Shown in pieces: positions 52,312-61,877 of a DNA stretch of 64,000 bases. The translations under genes were made by a program, and so were the position numbers. The DNA comes from Anaerolineae bacterium (GTDB lineage Bacteria; Chloroflexota; Anaerolineae; Aggregatilineales; UBA2796), in NCBI GenBank assembly GCA_019637555.1, contig JAHBVK010000023.1:26258-90257 (forward strand), read 5' to 3'. The notes beneath the pieces are model-generated. The model searched no databases. It saw nothing but the letters and a program-made list of their open reading frames with translations, and was not told the DNA's origin. How positions within the stretch are numbered: position 1 is the stretch's first letter; each line of letters begins with the position of its first letter.

Positions 52312-54558
52312 ATGGCGCGGCAAATGACAGACATCGCAGCTATTACGGCAGATAGTGCGACTATTCCCAGCGAATCGAGCGATTCGCTGGCGACAGCGGC
52401 ATCCCACCTTCGCAGCGATCCTTTTCCCGCTATCACGCCACTTTCTTTACTGGTCGAATTTGCGGTCATTCTTGCCGCGTTGTTCCTCTTCGCCAATACC
52501 TATCGCAACTTTGATCCCAACCTTCGTCCCAATGGCGGCGATTGGATGGTGCTTAATGCTAGCGGTGGTTACAGCAACCAGATTTTCCAGCGCTACGGGG
52601 CGATCCCGCTGTGGAATCCCTTCTTAGGGCAAGGCGAACCACTGATCGAAGCGCCTACCTCCTACGTCCTTAACCCCTTTATGTTCCTGCCCGTGCTGCT
52701 CTTTGGCGCGGTCACAGGCGGCAAGATCGCCATCGTACTTCATTTGCTGATCATGGCGTTCGGGGCGTGGCTGTTGGGACGTCTCCTCTACTTGCACGCG
52801 CCCGGACGGGTACTGCTGGCATTACTGTTCGCTGGCGCAGGCGGATTCGCGGCGGCAATTGGTGAGGGTCATTTCCAGATCGGCTTAAGTCAGGCGTACA
52901 TCCCTTGGATACTCGCTGGCTTGATCGGTACGTTGCATCTGCGCCGTCGTGGTCCCATTGCCTTATTTATCGTCGCGTGGCTGCTGATGATCTTCAGCGG
53001 CAGTTGGCTCTACGTGCTGACCACCGCCGTCTCCTGCATCATCGTGGCGATCTTCGGGATCGTGCAGTGGTTGCCCGCGGCTAAATCCGGCAAGCGTTTT
53101 GTCATCAACGGCAAAGGCTTATCCCGTCTGTTTGGCGCGGTCATCCTGATACTCATCATCGGCGCGATCCGTATCTTGCCGCAGTTGCAGGCAGAACAAT
53201 ATACGTATTCGCCGCCGGACCGCCTTAACGACCTGTATAGTTTGCCCGAAGTACTGGAAGTCTTTTTCGCGCCGACGGCAGGTGTCGCCGGATTAGGCTA
53301 CTGGGTGCGCTACAGCTACGTTTTCCCCGGCATCTTCGTCGCGCTGCTGATCGTTGCTGTCATTATGCTGCGAATTCCCAACGTCGCTAGTGCAACCCGT
53401 CGGCGGCAAACTACCAATTTCTTGATCGCCTCGGCTGTCATCATTGCGCTGTTCACTTTCTGGGCTATCGGTGCAACTGCGCCTACCTTGGCTTTGTACA
53501 ACATCTTCCCCTTTCTGGATCGTGGTCAACCGTTAGGGCGTTACGGCGCGGCAGCCGCTTACTTCATCGCAATCTTGGTAGCGTTGCTGTTCGATGCAGC
53601 GACGACTTACGTGTTCAGCATTGCGCGGACGCGGAATGCCTTGAAGTTGCGCCTGCTGCCTTTCGGCTTGCCAACAGTAGCGGCACAGGGCTTGTTGATT
53701 GCCTTGGTGCTGATGGCGGGCTTTGGTAGCTTCGATGTCCTCAATAACTGGGATCGCGTCGGCGGGCTAGTCAAAGTTGATCCCTACGACAACCGCTATC
53801 GTGGTGTCACTGCCATTCGCAATGCCTATCCCTCTCAGTTCGCCTCGATTGATACACTCGATGTGGCGAACTCGATGGAGTTCTTCGATACACTCTCGCG
53901 CACTACGGTGGGCAATCCCAATGCTTTCATGGGCGGTGTGCAAGGTACCATTGGGTTTGAACGCTTTACGGGCGTCTCCGCCGAGTTTGCGGCGGGCTAC
54001 AACTACGGGTTTCTAGTCAGCCGTGAAAGCATCGGTTACGTACCTGTTCCCGGCGCACCGCAGGATGGTGTCGCTATCGCGTGGCAAGACCCCGATACGC
54101 CCGCCTACGCCTTCGTGATCGACAGAACCCTGCTGGACAAAGCGGAACCTTTCCACCGTGCAGATACTCAGGATGTTACATATTACGACGCCATTGATTC
54201 GATCACGGTGCAAACTGCCAACTATCCACCGGGCGCAATACTCATCGTCTCCGAGATGCAGTTTCCCGGCTGGACGGCGACGTTGAATGGCAATCCTGCG
54301 CCGTTAGAATCAGCACAGGGGCGGCTGGCGCTCATCCTTCCCGACACTGTTGAGCCAATCACTGCTGTGTTCACCTACCATCCGACGATCCTGTATTTCA
54401 GCGCCGTCATTAGCCTGATCGGGCTGGTCTTATATCTGCTGTTCACCTTCAGAATAGATCGACGTTTGCGCCGACGGATTTTCGGTATTAATGTAAACAC
54501 TAATGGTCTTACCGGATTGTGGAAGCTGATCACGCGGCTGGCTAAAACTGAAGTCTAA
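52312..54558 (+). CDS. Large membrane protein, YfhO/GT-C-like, copy 1
   Basis: A 748-residue protein with about 12-14 membrane helices (for example FAVILAALFLFANTY and FGAVILILIIGAIRIL) and a C-terminal soluble beta domain with SEMQFPGWTATLNGNPAPLE, a YfhO-like end. The loop GAIPLWNPFLGQGEPLIEAP after the first helix is shared with the next gene. YfhO-type proteins are thought to be GT-C glycosyltransferases that modify envelope glycans. The ATG at 52312 is preceded by GGAG; ATG 52288 is possible. Same operon as rlmB and the next gene. Confidence 0.85.
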   Translation: MARQMTDIAAITADSATIPSESSDSLATAASHLRSDPFPAITPLSLLVEFAVILAALFLFANTYRNFDPNLRPNGGDWMVLNASGGYSNQIFQRYGAIPLWNPFLGQGEPLIEAPTSYVLNPFMFLPVLLFGAVTGGKIAIVLHLLIMAFGAWLLGRLLYLHAPGRVLLALLFAGAGGFAAAIGEGHFQIGLSQAYIPWILAGLIGTLHLRRRGPIALFIVAWLLMIFSGSWLYVLTTAVSCIIVAIFGIVQWLPAAKSGKRFVINGKGLSRLFGAVILILIIGAIRILPQLQAEQYTYSPPDRLNDLYSLPEVLEVFFAPTAGVAGLGYWVRYSYVFPGIFVALLIVAVIMLRIPNVASATRRRQTTNFLIASAVIIALFTFWAIGATAPTLALYNIFPFLDRGQPLGRYGAAAAYFIAILVALLFDAATTYVFSIARTRNALKLRLLPFGLPTVAAQGLLIALVLMAGFGSFDVLNNWDRVGGLVKVDPYDNRYRGVTAIRNAYPSQFASIDTLDVANSMEFFDTLSRTTVGNPNAFMGGVQGTIGFERFTGVSAEFAAGYNYGFLVSRESIGYVPVPGAPQDGVAIAWQDPDTPAYAFVIDRTLLDKAEPFHRADTQDVTYYDAIDSITVQTANYPPGAILIVSEMQFPGWTATLNGNPAPLESAQGRLALILPDTVEPITAVFTYHPTILYFSAVISLIGLVLYLLFTFRIDRRLRRRIFGINVNTNGLTGLWKLITRLAKTEV

Positions 54559-54568
54559 ATAGGTGTGC

Positions 54569-56788
54569 ATGACTAACACCACGAATTCCCACGAACCTTC
54601 GCTCTATAAACTGCCCACACTCTCACTGCTGATGCTGATCATCGAGATCGCGGTGATTGTGAGCGTCTCGCTGTATTCGACGCGCGAGTATCAGGATTGG
54701 TCGCCTCGTCTCAAGATCGGCGGCGATGAGTTCTCCTACCTGATCAATAGCGGTGCGATTGCCTCCAAGATTTTCCAGCAAACAGGGGCAATCCCACTGT
54801 GGAATCCCTTCGTCCGCATGGGTGAGCCGCTGTTGGAAAACCCGTTTTCTTACATGCTCAATCCGCTGATGACCTTTCCGGTGCTCTACGGCGGCATGTT
54901 TCAAGGACCAAAATTTGCGCTGCTGCTTCACGTGGTGCTGCTCGGCTTGGGCGGCTGGACATTAGGACGGGTACTTCGACTCCACAGTGCAGGGCGGGTA
55001 CTGCTCGGCTTGATGCTGGCGGGCAACGGTAGTTTGGTGGGTGCGGTATCCGGCGGTTTTTACCAGATGGCACTCACGCAAACCTACATCCCGTGGGTTC
55101 TGGCGGGCTTGATCGGCACGATCTACTTACACCGACGCTGGCCCGTCGCGCTGCTGACCATCGCAACCACACTGATGTTGTTCGGCGGTACATTCTGGTA
55201 TGTACTGCCTGCCGCCATTATCTGCGCCCTGATCGTGGCGTTTCATCTGCGCGTGCATCCTGAAACACGGATGCTCACCTTCGATGGTTGGGTCTTCAAG
55301 CGCTTGCTGATCGCAGGCGTGTTTATCATCTTCTTAAGCATGGTGCGCTTATTGCCGCAGATTGCCCACGCCGATTACGTCGTGCATCCGCTAGCGAGCC
55401 TGACGCGCACCGATCCACTGGAGACTCTGTTCAGCTTCTACGTCGATCCTACGCTGCACGATCTCCCTTACGCGCAGTTCTTCATGTTCTACCACTACAT
55501 CACGCCCTTCTGGTTTCTAGCGCTGGTAGTGGTCATGCGCTTGCTCATCTATAAACCGTTCTATTCCATCTTCACCAATCGCGGGCGCATCGTCATTCCG
55601 CTGCTGCTTGCCATCTTGTTCTTCACACTGTGGGGGCAGGAAGATACACCGCTGATGGAATGGCTCTATAACACCTTCACCTTCTTCAAAGAATGGCGCT
55701 TTCTGGCGCGAATGATGGCAGCGGCGACACCGCTCATCGCCGTACTGATCGCCATCTGGTTCGATGATGTCGCTTATGCGGCGAAACCAGTGGTTGGGCG
55801 TACCCGCCGTTGGGTGAATGCGCGGCTGGCAGATGCACAGGGCAACATCATTGCCCGTCTGCCAACCCTCAGCCGTGCCGTATTGATCATCATGGTGGTG
55901 GCGGGTACATTCGCTGCCTTCAACGTGCAGGCGAATTGGTCACGACTTGGCGGCTTGAACAGCATTGGTTTAGATGCAAATCCCGGGGTCACTTACCTGC
56001 GCGACCAGAATCCCACGAAGTTTCTTTCCGTGATCACCGCCGGATTCTTCAGCTACTTCACGCATTGGGATACGCTCACCCGTGCCTATTTCGGTAACCC
56101 CGATTATCGTCCGCGTGGCGATTACAGCACGCTTGGGCGGCTGGAGATGATGCCCAAGTATCCGGAGTATGCCTCTGGCGTCGATGAAGGCTTTTCCAAC
56201 TATCTGCGTGAACAGAACTTCACGCAAATCGAGGGATCACCCGCCCTCGCTAACATCCTCAGCCTGTGGTACAACCCCGCCGCGCCGACCTATTCCTTCT
56301 TGGTCAACATTGAACGTCTGAAAAACAGCGGCGATCCACTGACGGCATCCGACACCATTCCAACCAGCTACTACCATCAGATAGATCGCGTCGTCGTTCC
56401 CATCACCGGATCGTATCCCGCTGGTTCGGTCTTGGTCATTCAAGAGACGGCATATCCCGGCTGGGAAGTGACCATCAACGGACAGAGTGTACATCTGGAA
56501 TCCGTAGGTGAGTTGCTCGGCGTCGTCTTGCCCGATCCTGATCCGGCGAATGCTGCTGTCGAAGTCGTTTTCGAGTACCGTCCGCGCTTGTTCTACGTTG
56601 GTGCAATCTGCACTGTGTTAGCGGCGCTTGCCCTCACCATCTACTTACTGAGATTAGACATCCCGCTGGGGCGCTACGTTCCAGTTGAGTTCAGCTTGCG
56701 CGTGCTGCGAGGATTACGCGGCATCGGTCAGCGTGCTTTGCGCATCCTCACCGATGAAAAGCTGTTATCCGGCAAGGACGAGGATTAG
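54569..56788 (+). CDS. Large membrane protein, YfhO/GT-C-like, copy 2
   Basis: A 739-residue paralog of the gene before it. Shared motifs are GAIPLWNPFVRMGEPLLENP (copy 1: WNPFLGQGEPLIEAP), LTQTYIPWVLAGLIGTIYLH (copy 1: LSQAYIPWILAGLIGTLHLR) and ETAYPGWEVTINGQ near the end. About 12-14 membrane helices. The start is ATG 54569, 10 bases after the previous stop; a GTG 6 bases earlier is possible. Likely a duplicated pair acting on related lipid-linked sugars; no donor evidence. Confidence 0.85.
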   Translation: MTNTTNSHEPSLYKLPTLSLLMLIIEIAVIVSVSLYSTREYQDWSPRLKIGGDEFSYLINSGAIASKIFQQTGAIPLWNPFVRMGEPLLENPFSYMLNPLMTFPVLYGGMFQGPKFALLLHVVLLGLGGWTLGRVLRLHSAGRVLLGLMLAGNGSLVGAVSGGFYQMALTQTYIPWVLAGLIGTIYLHRRWPVALLTIATTLMLFGGTFWYVLPAAIICALIVAFHLRVHPETRMLTFDGWVFKRLLIAGVFIIFLSMVRLLPQIAHADYVVHPLASLTRTDPLETLFSFYVDPTLHDLPYAQFFMFYHYITPFWFLALVVVMRLLIYKPFYSIFTNRGRIVIPLLLAILFFTLWGQEDTPLMEWLYNTFTFFKEWRFLARMMAAATPLIAVLIAIWFDDVAYAAKPVVGRTRRWVNARLADAQGNIIARLPTLSRAVLIIMVVAGTFAAFNVQANWSRLGGLNSIGLDANPGVTYLRDQNPTKFLSVITAGFFSYFTHWDTLTRAYFGNPDYRPRGDYSTLGRLEMMPKYPEYASGVDEGFSNYLREQNFTQIEGSPALANILSLWYNPAAPTYSFLVNIERLKNSGDPLTASDTIPTSYYHQIDRVVVPITGSYPAGSVLVIQETAYPGWEVTINGQSVHLESVGELLGVVLPDPDPANAAVEVVFEYRPRLFYVGAICTVLAALALTIYLLRLDIPLGRYVPVEFSLRVLRGLRGIGQRALRILTDEKLLSGKDED

Positions 56789-56830
56789 TCTATTTCGATT
56801 TCCTAGCCATCCTAGCCAACGGAACACATC

Positions 56831-57670
56831 ATGTCGCTGACATCCAAGACGGTACAAACCTCCAAGGCAATGCGCTTTTCGTTCTTTTTTGCGGCTGCCT
56901 TAGTGGCGCTTGCGGCGATCCCTCTATTCCTATTTAGCGAACGAACCGACGAATTTTTCGCGTGGACAATTCAACCACCGCTGACTGCCGCTTTTCTCGG
57001 CGCTGGCTATTGGGCAGTGACGATGGCAGCTATCTTGGCAATTCAACAACGCGAATGGACAAAAGTTCGCATTGTCCTACCCGTCGTGATCAGCGGCGTG
57101 ACGCTGATTCTGCTGGCAACCCTCCTGCACCTTGATCGCTTCCATCTCGCTAGTCCGATCTTCACCGCCAAGCTGGAAGCATGGGCATGGCTCGTGCTTT
57201 ACGTTGCACTCGTTCCACTGATCATCTGGGGAGTCTGGCAACAGCGTCGTGAGGCAGGGATCGAACTTCCGCGCCAAACCTCCTTACCCGCATGGCTGCG
57301 CCTGCTAATGGTCATCACGGGAACGGTGATGGTGCTCCTTGGGATCGGCTTGTTCTTGTTTCCGCTGGAAGTTTCGTCAGCTCTTTGGAGTTGGACGCTC
57401 ACGCCACTGACCGGACGTATGACTGGCGCGTGGTTGGTGGCGATTGGCATCAGCTTGCTGATCGGCGTATGGGAAAATGACTATCATCGCCTCTATATCG
57501 CCGCCGCTGCCTACATTACTTACCCGCTCTTGCAGGGGATCAATCTGCTGCGCTATTCCGCAACGCCGCAGTGGTCATCCCCGCAGCTCTGGCTGCTGCT
57601 CCTCATCCTCGTCAGCCTACTCATCACTGGCATAAGCATTATGCGCGGCTACCTACGTTCCCGAACTTAA
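56831..57670 (+). CDS. Multi-pass membrane protein of unknown function
   Basis: A 279-residue protein with about eight hydrophobic helices (SFFFAAALVALAAIPLFLF, AWLVLYVALVPLIIWGVW, ITGTVMVLLGIGLFLFPLEV) and hardly any loops. The two halves look alike (ending in helices around FAWTIQPPLT and WSWTLTPLT, both followed by a GA.W/GAGYW pattern), so internal duplication is likely. Last gene of the operon, 42 bases after the YfhO-like copy 2. No name can be given. Confidence 0.75.
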   Translation: MSLTSKTVQTSKAMRFSFFFAAALVALAAIPLFLFSERTDEFFAWTIQPPLTAAFLGAGYWAVTMAAILAIQQREWTKVRIVLPVVISGVTLILLATLLHLDRFHLASPIFTAKLEAWAWLVLYVALVPLIIWGVWQQRREAGIELPRQTSLPAWLRLLMVITGTVMVLLGIGLFLFPLEVSSALWSWTLTPLTGRMTGAWLVAIGISLLIGVWENDYHRLYIAAAAYITYPLLQGINLLRYSATPQWSSPQLWLLLLILVSLLITGISIMRGYLRSRT

Positions 57671-57719
57671 GCTGCTGGCATCGATCCTTTCAAACCAAAT
57701 TTGAGGCATTACAAACATT

Positions 57720-57742
57720 AGGCAAACCATTTTGCCTGTTTT
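57720..57742 (+). terminator. Intrinsic terminator of the PIN-TRAM to membrane protein operon
   Basis: Stem AGGCAAA/TTTGCCT with loop CCAT, followed by GTTTTG, 50 bases after the stop at 57670. Confidence 0.65.
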
Positions 57743-57869
57743 GCCTGATACCTTGCCTGCAATCTGAGCAGAAAGATCGAGCAACCAAAGCCATCTACGC
57801 ACCCCCAAAGTTTGAATCGCTACTTGCTAGAGTGACATTCAATCGCTGACCACGCTAAATATATGCGCC

Positions 57870-57924
57870 CCTCGGTTCCCCCTCTCCACGAAGTGGATGA
57901 GGGGGTCAGGGGGTGAGGCTAATC
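57870..57924. repeat. Dispersed intergenic repeat, copy 3
   Basis: Same element as at 20725 and 48684, differing at the first few bases. Its end (GAGGCTAATC) overlaps the TAG stop of the decayed GH42 gene, so it lies at the gene's border. Confidence 0.85.
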
Positions 57925-58311
57925 GCGCACCACTATCCTCACTCCATACCGTTCCAACCTCAACGCCTGCCCCGCGTTCACATTCTCATCGGTCAGCAGA
58001 TCGTAGTACGGCTGCCCGTCCAACTCAACAGTGATCTCATGTGTATTGTGCTTGCGCACGCCGCGTTCGGCGTCGCCAGAATCGCCTTGATCCCGTGCGT
58101 GTGGAAGCCATCGAGTAGTTCGTCCAACCACTCGAAGCCGTAGCGATCCTCGGCAGGTTGCAGCGATACCTAACTGCTTAGCCCCACCGATACTACGCTC
58201 ACAGCGGCTTTTTACATCAGGCTGTCACACCTCGCGTGACCACTGTTCGGGGTTGTAATCGCCACCATGCCGGATGAACGACGCACGCGCCAACTCATCC
58301 TTACGCGTCAT
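57919..58311 (-). pseudogene. Decayed GH42 beta-galactosidase remnant
   Basis: Pieces of a GH42 beta-galactosidase remain in order. The start (ATG 58311) gives MTRKDELARASF then HGGDYNPEQWSREV, the family N-terminal signature, before a stop or frameshift. Another frame then reads SLM*KAAVSVVSVGLSS*VS, then LQPAEDRYGFEWLDELLDGF and HTHGIKAILATPNAA, matching the next 60 residues of the family with two stops. Then the sequence jumps to the last 40 residues (HEITVELDGQPYYDLLTDEN, ALRLERYGVRIVV), so some 500 residues are deleted. It lies beside a GH31 alpha-xylosidase gene. Not functional. Confidence 0.85.
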
Positions 58312-58382
58312 CACTCAAATTCCCTACCACTCACCCTGAATCCACTTCACTTCTAACTCACTTTCGTAGGGTTCCAGAGTGT

Positions 58383-58413
58383 TGTAGCCGGAGGTTTCAA
58401 CCTCCGGTCTACT
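58383..58413. repeat. TGTAGCCGGAGG hairpin repeat, copy 2
   Basis: Arms TGTAGCCGGAGGTT/AACCTCCGGTCTAC (one bulge) with loop TC, close to the copy at 44447. It sits in the 126-base gap between the GH42 remnant and the GH31 gene stop. Confidence 0.7.
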
Positions 58414-58437
58414 GCGTTCTAACTACTGCGATTTGCC

Positions 58438-60480
58438 CTACGCCTCTCTAACTACGCCCTTCAAGCACTCCCACTTCCCACCGCGCTCCGCGTGTACCCA
58501 CAGCGGCAAGCTGCGGTATCCGTGCTTCTCCGTGCGCCAGCTCGATCCGCTGACCACTTCACCGGTGAGCAAGTTCCGCCACTCGCCAGCGGGCAAGTAG
58601 TAGGTGACGTCGCCGTTATCACTGAAGATCGGCGCCACCAGCAAAGCTGAACCGAGCATGTACTGCCGATCCAAATAACGGCAGGTCGGATCATCGGGAA
58701 ATTCGAGGATCATCGCCCGCATCATCGGATAACCGTGCTGGTTTGCCTCGCCAGCCACATCCAGCAGATACGGCATGATCTGTGATTTCAACTGCGTGAA
58801 CCAGCGCAGCACCTCCACTGCTTCATCACCGAACAGCCACGGATATTTAGCGCTGGTGTTGCCATGCAAGCGGCTGTGTGAGGATAGCAACCCGAAGGCT
58901 ACCCAGCGCTTATACAGATCGGGTGACGGCGTATCATTGAATCCTGCGATGTCGTGGCTCCAGTAGCCGTAACCGCTGAGGCACAGTGAGAGTCCGCCAC
59001 GCAGCGTTTCCGCCATTGAGGGATAGGTAGAACTGTTATCGCCGCCCCAATGCACCGGATACTTCTGGTTGCCCGTCGTCGCGGATCGCGCAAAGACGAC
59101 CGCCTCACCCTTCCCTTTGACGCGCTCTAGCAGATCAAACACAGTCTGGTTATACAGATAGGTATAGTAGTTGTGCATCCGTTCGGGGTCACTGCCATCG
59201 TGATAAACGACATCAGTAGGAATACGCTCGCCGAAATCGGTTTTGAAGCAGTCTACCCCCATATCCAGCAGTTCTTTCAGTTTGCCCGCGTACCACGCGG
59301 ACGCTTGTGGATTGCTGAAATCCACGAAGGCGATCCCCGGCTGCCAGTGGTCGATCTGGAACGTGCCGCCTTTGTGATCGTGCAGGAAGTAGCCCTTCTC
59401 CATCCCCTCGGTGAATAATTCTGACGCTTCCGCGATGTATGGATTGATCCACAGGCAGATTTTGATGCCCTTATCCTTGATCCGCTTCAGCATTCCTGCC
59501 GGATCGGGAAAGTAGCGCTCATCCCACAGCAGACTGCACCACGTCAGCTCCTTCATCCAGAAGCAGTCGAAATGGAACACGCTGATCGGGATGCCTAGCG
59601 TCTCCATCCGATCAATGTTGGCGAGGATTTCTTTCTCGTCGTAGTTGGTGGTGAAGGAGGTGGATAGCCACAAGCCGAACGACCATTCCGGCAGCAGTGG
59701 CGGGCGTCCGCTGACCTGTGTGTACTGATCCAGCGCATCCTTCATCGTCGGTCCGCCAAACAGATAATAATCGAGGCTGTGACCTGCCGCGCTGAACTGC
59801 ACCCGTCCCACATGGTGCGAGGCGACCTCGAAGCTGACCCGCCCCGGATTATTCACCAGTACGCCATAGCCTGCGCTGGTGATGTAAAACGGCACGTTCT
59901 TATAGGTGTATTCGGAGAGTGTGCCAGCATCCTCGTTCCAGATGTCGATGCCCTGCCCATTCTTGACGAACGCGCCGAAGCGCTCCCCCAGCCCGTAGAC
60001 CGTCTCACCCACTTGCAGTGTCAATTGTTCGCGCAGATAAGTTTCGCCATCTTTGTTGAACAGAGCCACCGCGCGGGGTTCGCTTCCGGTCAGTGCCTGA
60101 TCACCGCGCTGAATGTTGTAGTGCCACTGCCCTTGCGTCGGCACAATTACCGTAACCTCACCCGACTTCAACCACGCCTTCTCCGCATCGCGTCCGGTGA
60201 TCACCTCGCCGTTTTTCAGCGAATAATCGAGATCAAATATTGGCAGCGCCTGCCGCTGACCGCGAAAGTGCGTCAGTTGCACACGGATCACGTTCGGCAG
60301 CGGGGAAGTAAACCGTGCCGTGATAGTGCTGCCGTGTATATAACTAGTGCGGTGGTAAATCTGATGATCGTAACCGCTGATGGTGAGCGCGTCTTTTTCC
60401 ACCACCACATCGGTGATAGTAGCAGGGAAGATCGCGGAGACTCCCGGTTGTAATTCCCACTGACCTAACTCAAATTTCAT
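58438..60480 (-). CDS. yicI: GH31 alpha-xylosidase (YicI-like)
   Basis: Releases alpha-xylose from xyloglucan oligosaccharides such as isoprimeverose. The 680-residue protein has an N-terminal beta domain, ERFGAFVKNGQGIDIWNEDA, and the barrel with catalytic nucleophile D415 in FKTDFGERIP (E. coli YicI D416). GGDNSSTYPSMAETLRGG holds the acid/base Asp, and LHGNTSAKYPWLFGDEA follows. No signal peptide, so it is probably cytoplasmic. AAGGA stands before the ATG. It lies beside a decayed GH42 gene, so the strain may have lost part of a hemicellulose-oligosaccharide pathway. Confidence 0.95.
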   Translation of the reverse strand: MKFELGQWELQPGVSAIFPATITDVVVEKDALTISGYDHQIYHRTSYIHGSTITARFTSPLPNVIRVQLTHFRGQRQALPIFDLDYSLKNGEVITGRDAEKAWLKSGEVTVIVPTQGQWHYNIQRGDQALTGSEPRAVALFNKDGETYLREQLTLQVGETVYGLGERFGAFVKNGQGIDIWNEDAGTLSEYTYKNVPFYITSAGYGVLVNNPGRVSFEVASHHVGRVQFSAAGHSLDYYLFGGPTMKDALDQYTQVSGRPPLLPEWSFGLWLSTSFTTNYDEKEILANIDRMETLGIPISVFHFDCFWMKELTWCSLLWDERYFPDPAGMLKRIKDKGIKICLWINPYIAEASELFTEGMEKGYFLHDHKGGTFQIDHWQPGIAFVDFSNPQASAWYAGKLKELLDMGVDCFKTDFGERIPTDVVYHDGSDPERMHNYYTYLYNQTVFDLLERVKGKGEAVVFARSATTGNQKYPVHWGGDNSSTYPSMAETLRGGLSLCLSGYGYWSHDIAGFNDTPSPDLYKRWVAFGLLSSHSRLHGNTSAKYPWLFGDEAVEVLRWFTQLKSQIMPYLLDVAGEANQHGYPMMRAMILEFPDDPTCRYLDRQYMLGSALLVAPIFSDNGDVTYYLPAGEWRNLLTGEVVSGSSWRTEKHGYRSLPLWVHAERGGKWECLKGVVREA

Positions 60481-60533
60481 AGTTTCCTTCTTGGCTTGTT
60501 TATTCCTTGCACAGCGCCCCGCACATTAAGTTC

Positions 60534-60562
60534 ACCGCTGAAACGCAAAGCGCTTCAGCGGT
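60534..60562. promoter_or_regulatory. Inverted repeat upstream of the alpha-xylosidase gene
   Basis: Arms ACCGCTGAA/TTCAGCGGT (9 bp perfect) with an 11-base spacer containing AAGCGCTT overlap, 54 bases upstream of the ATG at 60480. It could be an operator or the end of the upstream aminotransferase transcript, but no T run is present. Confidence 0.4.
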
Positions 60563-60704
60563 AGAGGTCACTCATCCCACTATTAGTGTCTTAACACCGA
60601 CTAGTTACTTCGGCTGAACCCATCGCCCAACTCGCCTACCATAACCCACTTTCCGCCTATCTGTGCCAGCGAAAACAGATCCTAATGGGCGCCTTGAAAC
60701 TGGC

Positions 60705-61877
60705 TCAACCGCTTAACAGTCCACCCAGAATCTGAACCCCGCGCTCAATATCCGGCAAGGCAGCGAAGCTAAACGCTAACCGGATACATCGCTTACCATC
60801 ATCAGGGTGCACGAAGAATCCCGCACCCGATGCCACCGCTACGCCATGAGCTAACGCAGTTTTCTTAAAATCCGCCGCAACGAAACCTTGCGGCAGCGTT
60901 AACCAGATGAAGAATCCGCCCGTCGGGTGTGTCCAATGCACCGTTGAAGGCATATAGTGCTTCAAGGCAGCAAGGGTCGTTTCGCAGCGCCGCTGATACA
61001 AGCTGCGTAGCTGCTCCACATGTGCTGTCCACTGCCCGCTGCGGCAGTATTCCGCCACGATCTGCGCGGCGAAGGGATTGGCACCGCCTCCCATCTGCGT
61101 GGTGCCGCAGTTGACGAAGTTCTCTATCTCCCCCGCTTTGCCAACGAGCCAACCAACTCGCAATCCCGGTGCCAGCGTCTTAGAGAAGCTGCCGATGCTA
61201 AAGACATTCTCGCCTTGCATCAGTGCGTAAAAGGTCGTTGGCAGCATTGCCTCGCCATCGAACGCCAGATCGCGGTAAACGTCGTCTTCCACGATGCGGA
61301 TACCGTTTGCCTGCGCGATGCGGGCGATCATGCGCTTGCGCTCCTCTGTGAGCGTGACCCCAGTCGGGTTATGAAACGTAGGAATCGTGTACATAAAGGC
61401 AATCCGCTTGCCCTCTGCCTTGAGTCGGGTGATCTGGCGCACCAATTCTGCGGGGATCAATCCCTGCTCGTCCATCGGCAGACCACGCAGTTCCAACCCA
61501 TGATCGCGGAAAATGTGCAGCGAATCGGTATATGACGGCGCTTCCACCAACACCACGTCACCCTCATTGGCATACAACCGCGCGATCATATCAACGGCGT
61601 GCGTCGATCCACCAACGATCATGATATTGGCAGCACCGATTGCCAGCCCTTGCTCACGATTAATCTTCTCCACTAAAAAGCGGATTAACGTCGGAGCGCC
61701 TTGCTCACTGCCGTACTGCAGTGCCTTCAACCCCTGTGGTTGACTGAGCAACTGCTGGATTGTCGTTTGCAGATCTGGTTTCATCAGCGTACTCGGATCC
61801 GGATGACCGAGCAGCAGCGAAATGGTATTCGCGCCTGTCCCTTGCGGGGCGCTTTCAACGTCAATGTTGGTAGACAT
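60705..61877 (-). CDS. PLP-dependent aminotransferase, class I/II (2-aminoadipate/aromatic type)
   Basis: Transaminase of 390 residues, fold type I. Visible motifs are QYGSEQGAPTLIRFLVEKIN, EDDVYRDLAFDG, the PLP-binding Lys in SFSKTLAPGLRVGW and the Arg of KRCIRLAFSF. The sequence is of the LysN/ARO8-like or MocR-catalytic group, but there is no DNA-binding domain, so it is a free enzyme. GAGG stands before the ATG. Monocistronic by spacing. Amino donor unknown. Confidence 0.92.
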   Translation of the reverse strand: MSTNIDVESAPQGTGANTISLLLGHPDPSTLMKPDLQTTIQQLLSQPQGLKALQYGSEQGAPTLIRFLVEKINREQGLAIGAANIMIVGGSTHAVDMIARLYANEGDVVLVEAPSYTDSLHIFRDHGLELRGLPMDEQGLIPAELVRQITRLKAEGKRIAFMYTIPTFHNPTGVTLTEERKRMIARIAQANGIRIVEDDVYRDLAFDGEAMLPTTFYALMQGENVFSIGSFSKTLAPGLRVGWLVGKAGEIENFVNCGTTQMGGGANPFAAQIVAEYCRSGQWTAHVEQLRSLYQRRCETTLAALKHYMPSTVHWTHPTGGFFIWLTLPQGFVAADFKKTALAHGVAVASGAGFFVHPDDGKRCIRLAFSFAALPDIERGVQILGGLLSG

